This document shows, in pieces, positions 38,155 to 47,306 of a stretch of 64,000 nucleotides of DNA. The stretch covers positions 62,001-126,000 of the forward strand of contig CAVUYM010000009.1 in the NCBI GenBank assembly GCA_963745675.1, in the 5' to 3' direction. The DNA comes from JAUIIK01 sp963745675. Its GTDB lineage: Bacteria; Chloroflexota; Chloroflexia; Thermomicrobiales; CFX8. The position numbers were made by a program, and so were the translations under genes. The notes beneath the pieces were generated by a model. The model saw nothing but the letters and a program-made list of their open reading frames with translations, was not told the origin of the DNA and ran no database searches. The first letter of the stretch is position 1, and the number at the start of each line of letters is the position of its first letter.

Positions 38155-38859
38155 TTAGCCGCTAGTCATTCCGAGAAAGGCGGGCAGCTCCTGAAGCGAG
38201 TAGAGCGTCGCGACGGACTGCTGCAATGCGGGAGCTTCTTCGCCTTTGCGATTGAGCCAGACAACCTGCATGCCAGCTCGTCGGGCCGGCCGGACATCGT
38301 TCTCGAGGCTGTCGCCAATGTGAAGCACCTGGTTCGCGGGCACACCAGCTTCTTCGATGGCCTTTTCATAGAAGGAAAGATCGGCTTTCCAGAGGTCATA
38401 ATCTTGCGCAACGAGATTGAATTCGAATTGATCGTGCAGTCCGAGCTTGTCCGGGTAACCATTGCCGTTAGTCAGGAGGCCAAGTCGGAAATGAGGCTTC
38501 AAGAACTCGAGTGTTGGAATCACATCGTCGAAAATGCGCGCATTGGCGAAGCGCCGTTCAAGATATTCGCGCGCGAGTCTGTTGGCGAGCGGCTCGTCGC
38601 GAATCCCGATTGCGTCGAGGGTACGCATGAATCCCGCGAAGCGTAGCTCTTCCATCGTCATCGATTGACCACGAAATGCGGCTTCAGCTTCCTGTCTGTG
38701 GGTAAGCAGATCATCGACCGACAGGTGGGCTGCCGCTTCCAGAAACTGCGCCTGTAATTCAGCCAGCGATGCGGCGAATGCAGCTCTCATTGTTGTCTGG
38801 AGATCCCAGATCGTTCCATCAGCGTCGAACGTCAGGACCTGGATAGCGTGCCCCGGCAT
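38155..38859 (-). CDS. HAD-superfamily hydrolase (subfamily IA)
   Basis: 234 residues, intact. Motif I FDADGTIWD (nucleophile Asp12, acid Asp14), motif II LGLLTNGNG, motif III Lys in YDLWKADLSF, motif IV HIGDSLENDVRPARRAGMQV. The helical cap between motifs I and II marks subfamily IA, similar to YjjG-like nucleotidases and phosphoglycolate-type phosphatases. Substrate not predictable. Confidence 0.88.
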   Translation of the reverse strand: MPGHAIQVLTFDADGTIWDLQTTMRAAFAASLAELQAQFLEAAAHLSVDDLLTHRQEAEAAFRGQSMTMEELRFAGFMRTLDAIGIRDEPLANRLAREYLERRFANARIFDDVIPTLEFLKPHFRLGLLTNGNGYPDKLGLHDQFEFNLVAQDYDLWKADLSFYEKAIEEAGVPANQVLHIGDSLENDVRPARRAGMQVVWLNRKGEEAPALQQSVATLYSLQELPAFLGMTSG

Positions 38860-38942
38860 CGATCTTTTTCCCTCTCCTCATGCGATCCCGCGTAACTATA
38901 CCGCTACGGCTCTCTCCTGACTGACAGGAATAGCTGTCTAAC

Positions 38943-38973
38943 AAAAGAGGGCCGCCCCCGCGGGCGACCCTCT
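38943..38973 (-). terminator. intrinsic terminator after the ferritin-like gene
   Basis: On the minus strand AGAGGGTCGCCC, a GCGGG loop and GGGCGGCCCTCT form a GC-rich stem with one mismatch, followed by TTTTGTT. It lies about 30 bases after the stop of the ferritin-like gene. Confidence 0.8.
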
Positions 38974-39002
38974 CGATGGCGAGTTCACTTCGCTTGTAGC
39001 AC

Positions 39003-39437
39003 TCAGGAACGCATGCCGGACAGCAGTTTTAGCGTCTCTTCGCGATGCGTCGTTTCGTCGCTGATGATGTCCTCAAGCCTCACTCGCAGGCCGATATCTC
39101 CGACTTCGTCAGCCTGGCGCAGGCGGTCGCCGTAATTAGCGATCGCGCGCGTCTCAGCTTCGAGCACTGCTTCGAGCAATTCTCGGTTCGATCCGCCGAT
39201 CTCTACCGGATCCGGCTTCGTCGTCGGCGTGCCGCCGAGCGTCGTGATCTTGTCCGCCAGGAACAGCGCGTGGCCCAGTTCGTCGACGACCTCCTGCTGG
39301 AAAAAGGCGACGAGCTGTGGTCGTTCAACACCATTCGCGACGGCTGAATAGGTGGTGTATTGAATCACCGCCCCCAGTTCACCGGCCAGATCCGCGTTGA
39401 GTCCTTCGATCAATTGTTTGACATCTTCTTTAGCCAC
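39003..39437 (-). CDS. ferritin-like di-iron protein (bacterioferritin-type)
   Basis: 144 residues, four-helix ferritin-like fold. Candidate metal ligands: Glu in LAGELGAVIQY, E-x2-H in VVDELGHALFLADK, Glu in LEAETRAIANY, and E-x2-H in ISDETTHREETLK. Likely iron storage or detoxification in the cytosol; it could also belong to the demethoxyubiquinone hydroxylase-like or Dps-related bacterioferritin group. It carries its own terminator at 38943 and stands alone. Confidence 0.8.
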   Translation of the reverse strand: MAKEDVKQLIEGLNADLAGELGAVIQYTTYSAVANGVERPQLVAFFQQEVVDELGHALFLADKITTLGGTPTTKPDPVEIGGSNRELLEAVLEAETRAIANYGDRLRQADEVGDIGLRVRLEDIISDETTHREETLKLLSGMRS

Positions 39438-39488
39438 TGTATGCGGCTCCTTTCTTGTCTAGCAGTACACGGCAAATGACATGCACAG

Positions 39489-40034
39489 CTAGCCGATCAT
39501 TTCTGGCGGAATACCCGCAAGGAAGCAGCGTGCGCCTTTGTCCTCCATCACGTGCTTGGCGCGGTCAATCATTGCGGGGTTGTCGGATTCGACAACAATG
39601 AGAATGTCAGTGTCGCCCATTTCGATGTCGCACCACGTATCTTCAGCAGAATCCCAGCGGACACGCGCGAGCATACCGGCTTCAGTGCCGAGAAATCCGC
39701 CCCACATGGCTCCGCCAATTCCTCCTATGAGCAGTCCTCCGACGCCGATTGGGCCTCCGGCGCCGATGGCGATTGCCGAGATAGCCAGACCAGCGATAGT
39801 GCCGATTGGGACACCGAGTACTCCGCCGATTGCGATGGATTTGGCTTCGTCTGAGCCGTAGTCGGCATCTTCAAGGTAGTGACCCGGATTGGGGATGATC
39901 ATGCCGATCTGTTCTTCCGAAAAGTCATGCTCCCTGAGCGCTTTTATCGCTGCTTCGGCATCTTGCTTGTTGCGAAAGAGCCCCGGAACGACGTGTCCCT
40001 TTACCAACTCTTCAATAGGTGTCAGGTCGCTCAT
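39489..40034 (-). CDS. general stress protein 17M-like (YflT) domain protein with glycine-rich membrane segment
   Basis: 181 residues. The N-terminus VVPGLFRNKQDAEAAIKALR is the YflT/GSP17M-like fold; a glycine-rich hydrophobic stretch (about 70-125, GTIAGLAISAIAIGAGGPIG) resembles a GlyZip-type membrane hairpin; the C-terminal MGDTDILIVVESDNPAMIDR repeats the alpha-beta pattern. GGAG seven bases before ATG 40034 decides against the longer frame. A stress-related function is known only by family name. Confidence 0.75.
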   Translation of the reverse strand: MSDLTPIEELVKGHVVPGLFRNKQDAEAAIKALREHDFSEEQIGMIIPNPGHYLEDADYGSDEAKSIAIGGVLGVPIGTIAGLAISAIAIGAGGPIGVGGLLIGGIGGAMWGGFLGTEAGMLARVRWDSAEDTWCDIEMGDTDILIVVESDNPAMIDRAKHVMEDKGARCFLAGIPPEMIG

Positions 40035-40147
40035 GTCGCTACTCCATCCATTGCGCAGCATCCGCTACGCAGGTTCAAGCTAATCATTGCTGTCGGTTCT
40101 TTGTATATATGCACAGGTTAGATATCTCGATAGAAATCGCTCTGCAT

Positions 40148-40780
40148 CTAACCGGCCAGGTGCGAGTCCATCATCGCCGGCTGTTCGCTCTGCAGGCGGC
40201 CGATGATTTCGGTGATATCGCAGGAAGCGTCGCGGTTGTAGGGTAGTTTGCTCAGAATCATTCCCATCGTGCAGGTGTCGGTCAACGCCGAGAACATCAG
40301 GCCACCGCCGATGCCGATCGCAAGTAGTCCGATGAGCGGGTGGACAAACAGTCCGCCGATGGCCCCGACAAAGGCCAGCGTCCCGGCGAGGCCACGTACT
40401 TGCCGTTCCAGCCCCCACTTCTGCGTACCGCGCCTGACCGTGTTGCCCTTCGACTCCCAGGCCAGAATGCCGCCGTCGAGGACATGCAAGTGCGACATGC
40501 CGGATTGCCGCAGGACGACTTCAGCCTGACGCGCCCGGGCGCCGCTCCGGCAAACGAGGATAGCGGGACCGGCGAGTGCATTCCCAATGTCCTGCCGGTG
40601 CTCGGAGAGCGTATCAAGTGGCACGTTGTAACTACCGGGAATGTGAACGCTCTCGAACTCGGCTGGCGTGCGTACGTCTATGAAGCGAATGTCCGGCCGT
40701 TCCTGGACGACATCGGATGCCGTTGCCGCATCGACGACGGGCGGCAGTGTGGCAAGATCCTTCAATTTTCCACCTCTCAA
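40148..40780 (-). CDS. rhodanese-like sulfurtransferase with DUF2892 membrane domain (YgaP-like)
   Basis: 210 residues. The rhodanese domain occupies about 12-115 with FIDVRTPAEFESVHIPGSYN and the active-site loop LVCRSGARARQAE (persulfide Cys). The C-terminal DUF2892 part has two membrane helices (LAGTLAFVGAIGGLFVHPLI, LLAIGIGGGLMFSALTDTC). This is the architecture of E. coli YgaP, a membrane sulfurtransferase. It is the first of several sulfur-related genes up to 47.3 kb. The 287-base gap to the sigma factor gene shows no gene. Confidence 0.85.
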   Translation of the reverse strand: MRGGKLKDLATLPPVVDAATASDVVQERPDIRFIDVRTPAEFESVHIPGSYNVPLDTLSEHRQDIGNALAGPAILVCRSGARARQAEVVLRQSGMSHLHVLDGGILAWESKGNTVRRGTQKWGLERQVRGLAGTLAFVGAIGGLFVHPLIGLLAIGIGGGLMFSALTDTCTMGMILSKLPYNRDASCDITEIIGRLQSEQPAMMDSHLAG

Positions 40781-41067
40781 GTAGTCATGTTGTTTGAATA
40801 CCGTTGGCCCGCACCGAATACCGCTGCGTGGCTCTTCATGTTTTCGATGCGGCGAGGACGATGGAGGTTACACGATCCAGGTCAAACCGGACGTGATGCG
40901 CGCATAATTGTGATCATGGCTTTCATACATAAGGCGGCGCTCGATGGCGGATGCCGACGCATCGCGACCCCGTCGAATTCCAGTGGCGGACTACGCTTCA
41001 CACTGTGGAAGGGGCGTCCTGAGCGGCTAGGCCCGGCGTGGGATTCCAGAATCGCTTGGGCACAGGT

Positions 41068-41667
41068 TCAGACATGCTGCCGGAGATGCTCGCGGAGCGC
41101 GGTCCGGGCGCGGTGAAGGCGCACCTTGACTGCTGATTCACTGATCCCCAGAATCTCGGCGGTGTCGCGCGTTGAATGGCCCTCATGCTCGCGCAGGACG
41201 AGCGTTGTGCGGAGAGTTTCAGGCAGTTCCATGATGGCCTGGCTGAGTTCGTCCTCCAATTCGCTGGCGAGGACATTTTCGAGTGGTTCGTCCTCATTGG
41301 TGATGAGGAGTTCCGGCAGATACTTGTACTCATCTTCAAGATCGGTGTTCAGCCGCTCCGGCCGGCGCTTGCGCAGGCGCATGAGTGCAGTGTTGACGAC
41401 GATGCGATGGAGCCAGGTCTTCAGCGAACTTTCAGCTCGGAAGCTGTCCATCTTGTCACAGGCTGCGATGAAGCTGTCCTGGACGACTCCCTCCGCTTCA
41501 TCGGGATCACCGACCATGCGCAACGCCAGGCGGGTCATGGCCGGGGCATACCACTTCATGAAGCAGGTGCAGGCGAGTCTGTCGCCCTGGCGTAATCCCC
41601 CGAGGAGCTTCTGATCATCTTCATAGACCGTCAGGTCAATATCCCACGGTTTTTCGATGTTCGACAT
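41068..41667 (-). CDS. ECF-type RNA polymerase sigma factor
   Basis: 199 residues. Sigma region 2: MTRLALRMVGDPDEAEGVVQ and FIAACDKMDSFRAESSLKTW with LHRIVVNTALMRLRKRR; region 4: LPETLRTTLVLREHEGHSTR and AEILGISESAVKVRLHRART. No anti-sigma gene (zinc-finger or RskA type) is adjacent in the same direction, which is uncommon for this class. It is divergent from the CstB-like gene, with about 240 bases between them holding the two promoters. Whether it controls the sulfur genes is unknown. Confidence 0.93.
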   Translation of the reverse strand: MSNIEKPWDIDLTVYEDDQKLLGGLRQGDRLACTCFMKWYAPAMTRLALRMVGDPDEAEGVVQDSFIAACDKMDSFRAESSLKTWLHRIVVNTALMRLRKRRPERLNTDLEDEYKYLPELLITNEDEPLENVLASELEDELSQAIMELPETLRTTLVLREHEGHSTRDTAEILGISESAVKVRLHRARTALREHLRQHV

Positions 41668-41907
41668 CCTTGCGGGTTCCTCTCGCTCGGAGGGATGATC
41701 TAGTCATGTAACCATTTACCAGGTAGCTGCATCTACTATAACGACGGAGGTTCAGTACGTATGCCAATTGACGGGACTGGACTGTAGAGTTGACAATGAA
41801 CACTATGAGGTTGATGCCCGCTACACTAGACATTCGCCCGATTCCGGCGGCAGAGGGCAATCCGTATGACTGCGCGCCGAGATATTTGCGATTCAGGAGG
41901 ACTCACG

Positions 41908-43363
41908 ATGCTACTACGGCTTCTATATGACGAGAAATTGGCCCAGGCATGCTATTTCGTTGGCTGTCAGGCGACGGGCGAAGCGCTCGTTATCGATCCC
42001 GGACGAAACATCGACGAGTACCTGCACCTCGCTCACAAGGAGGGTATGACGATCACCGCCGTCACCGAGACTCACATTCACGCCGACCTCGTCTCCGGTT
42101 CGCGCGAACTGGCGGCGGCGACCGGCGCGACGCTCTACCTCTCCGATGAAGGCGACGACAACTGGAAGTATCAGTTTGCCGAGGAAGCTGGCGCCACACT
42201 CGTCTATGACGGTAGCGAATTCTGGGTCGGCAACATCAAGCTTCAGGTCATGCACTCGCCCGGCCATACACCAGAGCATATCTCTTTCATCCTGACCGAT
42301 ACCGCCGGAGCCAACGAGCCGATGGGGATATTTCACCGGTGACTTCGTCTTCGTTGGCGATGTTGGACGGCCGGATCTCCTTGAGACTGCGGCGGGTTTT
42401 GAGGGCACGATGGAGGCCGGCGCTCGAACACTCTACCAGTCACTCCAACGCTTCAAAGAACTGCCGGATTACCTCCAGACCTGGCCCGGCCACGGCGCAG
42501 GTAGTGCCTGCGGCAAAGCGCTCGGCGCGGTGCCACAGTCGACGGTGGGCTATGAGAAGCTCTTCAACTGGGCGTTGAACGTCGAATCCGAAGAGCAGTT
42601 TGTCGCGACAGTATTGGACGGTCAGCCCGAGCCGCCCTTCTATTTCAAGGAGATGAAGCGCGTCAACAAGGAAGGCCCGGCGCTGGTTGCCGATAAAGCG
42701 TTGCCGCGACCGCTCGCATCCGATGCGGTCAATCAGTTCATTGCCGATGGCACGCCGGTCGTCGATACGCGTTCGCAGCTGGCCTACGCTGGCGGGCATA
42801 TCCCGGGCACGCTCAATATTCCGTTCTCGAAGTCATATCTCACCTGGGCAGGCTGGCTGCTGTCCTATGACAAGCCCTTTGCCCTGATCGTTGACGAGCG
42901 CGATCTCGAAGCGACGGTGAAGGATTTCCGGCGAATTGGATTAGATGATGTCGCCGGCTTCTGGACGCCGGATATCGTAGATGAATGGGTCAACGCTGCA
43001 GATATGCATGAACTAGAGTCGGTCGCCCAGGTTACGATCGAAGATGTTGAAGCAGCTCTGGCAAGTGGATCGGCGAACGTCCTCGACGTCCGCGGGACGT
43101 CAGAATATCTCGAAGGACACATCCCAGGCGCGATGAGTGTGCCGCTCGGCTATATCCCGCGCGAACTGGAGACGATTCCGTCGGACAAGCCCCTCATCGT
43201 GCATTGTCAGACTGGAGTACGCTCCTCTATCGCGGCCAGCTTGCTCCAGAAACTGGGCCGCACGCATATCCTCAACTACATGGGCAGCTTTGCTGACTGG
43301 AGCGAGTCCGGCAAGCCTGTCGAACGTGGCGCCGCTGAACGCGAAGCGGTGCCCGCAGACTAG
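41908..43363 (+). CDS. CstB-like persulfide dioxygenase-rhodanese fusion (one frameshift)
   Basis: N-terminal metallo-beta-lactamase domain with the ETHE1-type iron site: H-x-H-x-D in THIHADLVSG (His56, His58, Asp60), His120 in HSPGHTPEH, Asp in GDFVFVGDVGRPD. Two rhodanese-like domains follow. The first (HIPGTLNIPFSKSYLTWAGW, then ALIVDERD) lacks the active cysteine; the second has it in IVHCQTGVRSS. This is the order known for CstB, which oxidises persulfides and releases thiosulfate. Frame shift near 42335 inside the metal-binding domain. A strong AGGAGG at 41895-41900 precedes ATG 41908. About 485 residues. Confidence 0.88.
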
Positions 43364-43506
43364 CCCCTTTTTGTGCCATGGGTGGTGAGGCTACAGGCCT
43401 CGCCACCCGGCAACATCACCCGATTACTCAAATTCGACGGTCCGTTCACGCGATACGCGAAATGTGGCGCGCGTCTGGGTGGCCCTTAGCTGGAATTGAT
43501 CTGAAG

Positions 43507-45276
43507 ATGGCTGGACAGACGTCTGCAACAACTCACAAAGGCCGGCTTGCGCACTACATACCTGCTCTGAGCTGGCTCCGGTCGTACCAGCGTGCCGATC
43601 TCAGCGGCGATCTGACGGCTGGTGTCGTCGTGGCAGTGATGCTAATCCCGCAAGGCATGGCCTATGCCGCGCTGGCCGGTCTTCCTCCGGTCGTCGGGCT
43701 CTATGCCTCAACGATCCCGCTGCTGCTCTACGCATTGTTCGGTTCGTCCCGACAGCTCGCCGTCGGTCCGGTGGCAATCGTTTCCCTCTTGACACTGTCG
43801 GGCATCCAGCAGATTGCCGAGCCCGGTTCAGCTGCCTTCGTCAGCTACGCATTGCTCCTGGCACTGATGGTTGGCGTGATCCAGCTTGGCCTCGGGCTCA
43901 TACGCGGCGGTGCGGTCGTCAAATTTCTCTCCCATGCCGTTGTTAGCGGCTTCACCTCGGCGGCAGCGATCATCATCGGGCTGAGCCAGCTCAAGAACAT
44001 CACCGGCGCTGATCTGGGACGACACGAGAATGTCTTCCTGCTGCTGGCTGATGCCGTTCGCAATATCGCTGACATTCACCCGCTGACGCTGGCGATTGGA
44101 GCGAGCAGCGTCGTGGTGCTCGTGCTCTTGCGGCGCTGGAACCGGCGATTCCCGGGTGCACTGGTCGTCGTCGGGCTATCAACAGCCGCTGTCTTCGCCT
44201 TCGGTCTCGATGGCCACGGTGTCGGCATCGTTGGCGATGTGCCATCGGGTTTGCCGGGCTTCAGTTCGCCCGAGTTCTCACTGTCCGCTATACGAACGTT
44301 GCTGCCGGTCGCGTTGACCGTATCGTTCGTCGGCTATATGGAGTCGATCGCCGTCGCTCAGTCGATTGCGGCCCGCGAGAAGCAGCGAGTTGGCCCGAAT
44401 CAGGAGATGCGGGCGCTGGGTATCGCGAACCTGGGTGCGGCTCTCTTTGGCGGCTACCCGGTGACGGGCGGATTCTCCCGTTCCGCCGTCAACTATCAGG
44501 CCGGTGCGCGGACGGGGCTAGCATCGATCATCACCGCCGGGTTGATCCTCATCACGCTGCTCTTCTTCACCAATCTCTTCTACTACCTGCCGCGTGCGGT
44601 GCTGGGAGCGATTGTCGTCGTTGCGGTCGCAGGGCTCGTCGATTTGAAGGAACCGCTGCATCTCTATCGGATTCGGCGCACGGATGCAGCAATGTTGCTC
44701 GTGACCTTCGCCGCGACGCTGACGATCGGTGTTGAGCGCGGCATTCTGATCGGTGTTGCTTTCTCGCTGCTGGTATTCATCTGGCGCTCGGCGCACCCCC
44801 ACACCGCCGAAATGGGCTACCTGCCCGAGGAGAACGTCTTCCGCAACGTCCTCCGCTATCCGGATGCGCGGACCTATCCCGAGGCGGTTATCCTGCGTAT
44901 TGACGAGTCCCTCTATTTCGCCAACAGTGGTTTCCTGGAAGACCGCATCCGTGAGGCGCTGCATGCCCGGCCCGAGGTGCGTTACATGATCCTCGACTTT
45001 TGGTCTGTCAATGACATCGACGCCGTCGCAATCGAGAAGCTGGAAGAGCTGATGGAGCAGTATCGGGCGTCCGGGCTGCGCTTCCTCTATGCTGGAGTCA
45101 AGGGGCCAGTGCGTGATCTGATGCTGCGGGCTGGTTGGGCTGAAACGGTTGGGCGGGACATGTGGCATCTCTCAGTACAGCACGCTCTGAGCGAAGCCGG
45201 TATCGATTTTCGGGAAGTACAGGGCGGAGTTGTGTCCCGGCCAGTTCGTAGGCCCGTCCAGCCAGTAGGCGGATAG
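43507..45276 (+). CDS. SulP-family anion transporter with STAS domain (copy 1)
   Basis: About 589 residues, intact. SulP signatures: DLTAGVVVAVMLIPQGMAYA, LAGLPPVVGLYASTIPLLLY and FGSSRQLAVGPVAIVSLLT, twelve to fourteen membrane helices, and a C-terminal STAS domain (AVILRIDESLYFANSGFLED to about 620). Family members carry sulfate, bicarbonate or other anions; the neighbourhood favours sulfate or thiosulfate. The start is chosen by family length (MAGQTSATTHKGRLAHYIPA); ATG 43462 and 43378 are also in frame and no candidate has a strong binding site. Same direction as the CstB-like gene, 144 bases after it. Confidence 0.9.
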   Translation: MAGQTSATTHKGRLAHYIPALSWLRSYQRADLSGDLTAGVVVAVMLIPQGMAYAALAGLPPVVGLYASTIPLLLYALFGSSRQLAVGPVAIVSLLTLSGIQQIAEPGSAAFVSYALLLALMVGVIQLGLGLIRGGAVVKFLSHAVVSGFTSAAAIIIGLSQLKNITGADLGRHENVFLLLADAVRNIADIHPLTLAIGASSVVVLVLLRRWNRRFPGALVVVGLSTAAVFAFGLDGHGVGIVGDVPSGLPGFSSPEFSLSAIRTLLPVALTVSFVGYMESIAVAQSIAAREKQRVGPNQEMRALGIANLGAALFGGYPVTGGFSRSAVNYQAGARTGLASIITAGLILITLLFFTNLFYYLPRAVLGAIVVVAVAGLVDLKEPLHLYRIRRTDAAMLLVTFAATLTIGVERGILIGVAFSLLVFIWRSAHPHTAEMGYLPEENVFRNVLRYPDARTYPEAVILRIDESLYFANSGFLEDRIREALHARPEVRYMILDFWSVNDIDAVAIEKLEELMEQYRASGLRFLYAGVKGPVRDLMLRAGWAETVGRDMWHLSVQHALSEAGIDFREVQGGVVSRPVRRPVQPVGG

Positions 45277-45403
45277 ACGCCGTGGCGCTGGAGGAGTAGC
45301 CTCTATGGGGGTAGAATGCACTGGATGTCGCAAGCTCCAACGGACCTCCAGCATGCTTCGAAGAGTTGGTTGCGACCGTCTGTCAGGGAATGTGAAGTGA
45401 TTC

Positions 45404-47306
45404 GTGTCCGACGAGCCTAAGCCTGCATGCCGGTCGCTAGTCTTATCCAACAGCCTGGTTCGTTTTATACCTGCTCTGAAATGGCTTCCAAATTACCGGC
45501 GCGCCGATCTGGGCGCGGACCTTAACGCCGGGTTTCTGCTCACAATTCTGCTGATTCCACAGAGCATGGCGTTCGCGTTACTCGCCGGGTTGCCTGCCAG
45601 TAGCGGACTCTATGCCGCAACGATACCGGCAATCGTTTACGCCTTCTTTGGCTCTTCCCGCCACGTCAATGTCGGTCCGGCGGCGATCATCTCGCTGCTT
45701 ACATTTTCCGGTGTTGCCGCATTTGCCGATCCAGGTTCCAGTGACTTCATCGGCCTGGCGCTGCTGCTGATGCTACTGGTTGGCGTCATCCAACTCGGGT
45801 TGGGGTTGCTCCGGGCAGGGTTCATCGCGCGGTTCTTTTCCCAGGCTGTGCTGAGTGGATTTACTTCCGCGGCGGCGATTGTCATTTCATTGACCCAACT
45901 TAAGAATCTACTGGGACTAGATGTCGACACCGGCGGTTCGGCATCTGCTTGGGATGGACGTCGACACCGGCGGTTCGGCTTTCGAATCGACGATCGCAAT
46001 CGGGCGCGACATTCAGAATATTCATTGGATAACCGCCCTGATTGGTATCGGCAGCCTGGTCACGCTGATCTCCTATCGCCACATCGTGCCGCGCTTGCCT
46101 ACGAATCTGCTGCTGATTGCCGCTCGGTTCCCGGCGCCGCTACTCCTGGTCATCGGCGGCTCTCTCCTTGTCTGGGGCCTGGGCCTCGACAGCAATGGCG
46201 TCCATGTCGTTGGCGATATCCCCCGCGGGCTACCCCAGCCGTCGTTCCCCGAGTTGGATCGCGGTGCGATTCTGGACCTCGCTCCAACTGCCGTCGCTAT
46301 TACATTCATCGGCTATGTGCAGTCGATTTCGATCGCGCGGACCATCGCCGCCCGTGAGAAAGAGACTGTCGACGCGAACCAGGAGCTGCACGCGCTGGGC
46401 ATCTCGAATATCGCCGGCGCATTCTTCTCCGGCTTCCCGGTGACCGGGAGTTTCGCCAGGACCGCGGTCAATTACCAGGCGGGCGCTCGTTCGCAGGTAT
46501 CCGGGCTGTTTGCGGCCGGGCTCATTCTCCTGACATTACTCTTTCTCACTCCGCTCTTTTACTACCTGCCCAATGCCGTCCTGGCTGCCACGATCATCGT
46601 CGCCGTCTCCGGGCTGATCAATGTGCGTGAAGCACGCCACTATTTCGATGTCCGACGGCTAGATGGATTGACCGTCTCAGCAACCTTCGCTGCCACCCTC
46701 ATCATCGGCGTCGAGTGGGGTGTGATCGTCGGGTTGCTCTTCTCGCTGGTTGTCTTCATCTGGCGCAGCACCGACCCGCATGCCGTTGAGATTGGCTATG
46801 ACGAACTGGAAGACCGCTTTCGCAATCTTGATGAAGATGTCGAGGCGATCACTTTTCCGAACACCCTGATCCTTCAGATCTCCGCACCGCTCTACTTCGC
46901 GAATATCGAAGAGCTGGCGCGGCACATCGCGGTCGCAGTCGCGGACCGGGAGGATCTTGGCTGGGTGATTCTTGACTTTACCGGCGTGGCGGATATTGAC
47001 GCTGTCGCAGTCGATTTGCTCGAAGATCTCGTGCGTAGCTACCGCGTCGCCGGGATATCCGTGCTGTTTGCCGGCGTGCGCGGGCACGTGCTCGAGGTCT
47101 TCCTGAGAGCCGGATGGCGCGAGAAACATCCCCGGGTGCTGCACCATCCGACCGTGCGGATGGCGCTGGAATCGATTGGCCTGATGGACCGCTTTACCGG
47201 CGGTGGTCGTGTCGGGCTGTTTGGCGCGCTACCGCAGGACGAGATCGTGCCCGGTGTTGAAGCTGACCAGGCGGAGTTCAGGGAGCGTAGATCCAGAGAT
47301 CGTTGA
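45404..47306 (+). CDS. SulP-family anion transporter with STAS domain (copy 2), interrupted by a direct repeat
   Basis: Paralogue of the preceding gene: DLNAGFLLTILLIPQSMAFA, LPASSGLYAATIPAIVYAFF, GSSRHVNVGPAAIISLLTF and a C-terminal STAS domain (NTLILQISAPLYFANIEELA). About 620 residues. At 45911-45979 a ~32-base segment coding LGLDVDTGGSA is repeated as LGMDVDTGGSA with a 37-base period, which shifts the frame once. Removing one copy restores a single open frame. GTG 45404 is the probable start. Its 3' end overlaps the convergent kelch gene by 29 bases. Confidence 0.88.
45911..45979 (+). repeat. imperfect direct repeat inside SulP copy 2
   Basis: The word GTCGACACCGGCGGTTCGGC occurs twice, 37 bases apart (first copy about 45911-45942, second 45948-45979). 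The copies differ at several bases upstream of the identical core, including CTAGAT against ATGGAC. The period is not a multiple of three, so the frame is broken. Confidence 0.85.
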
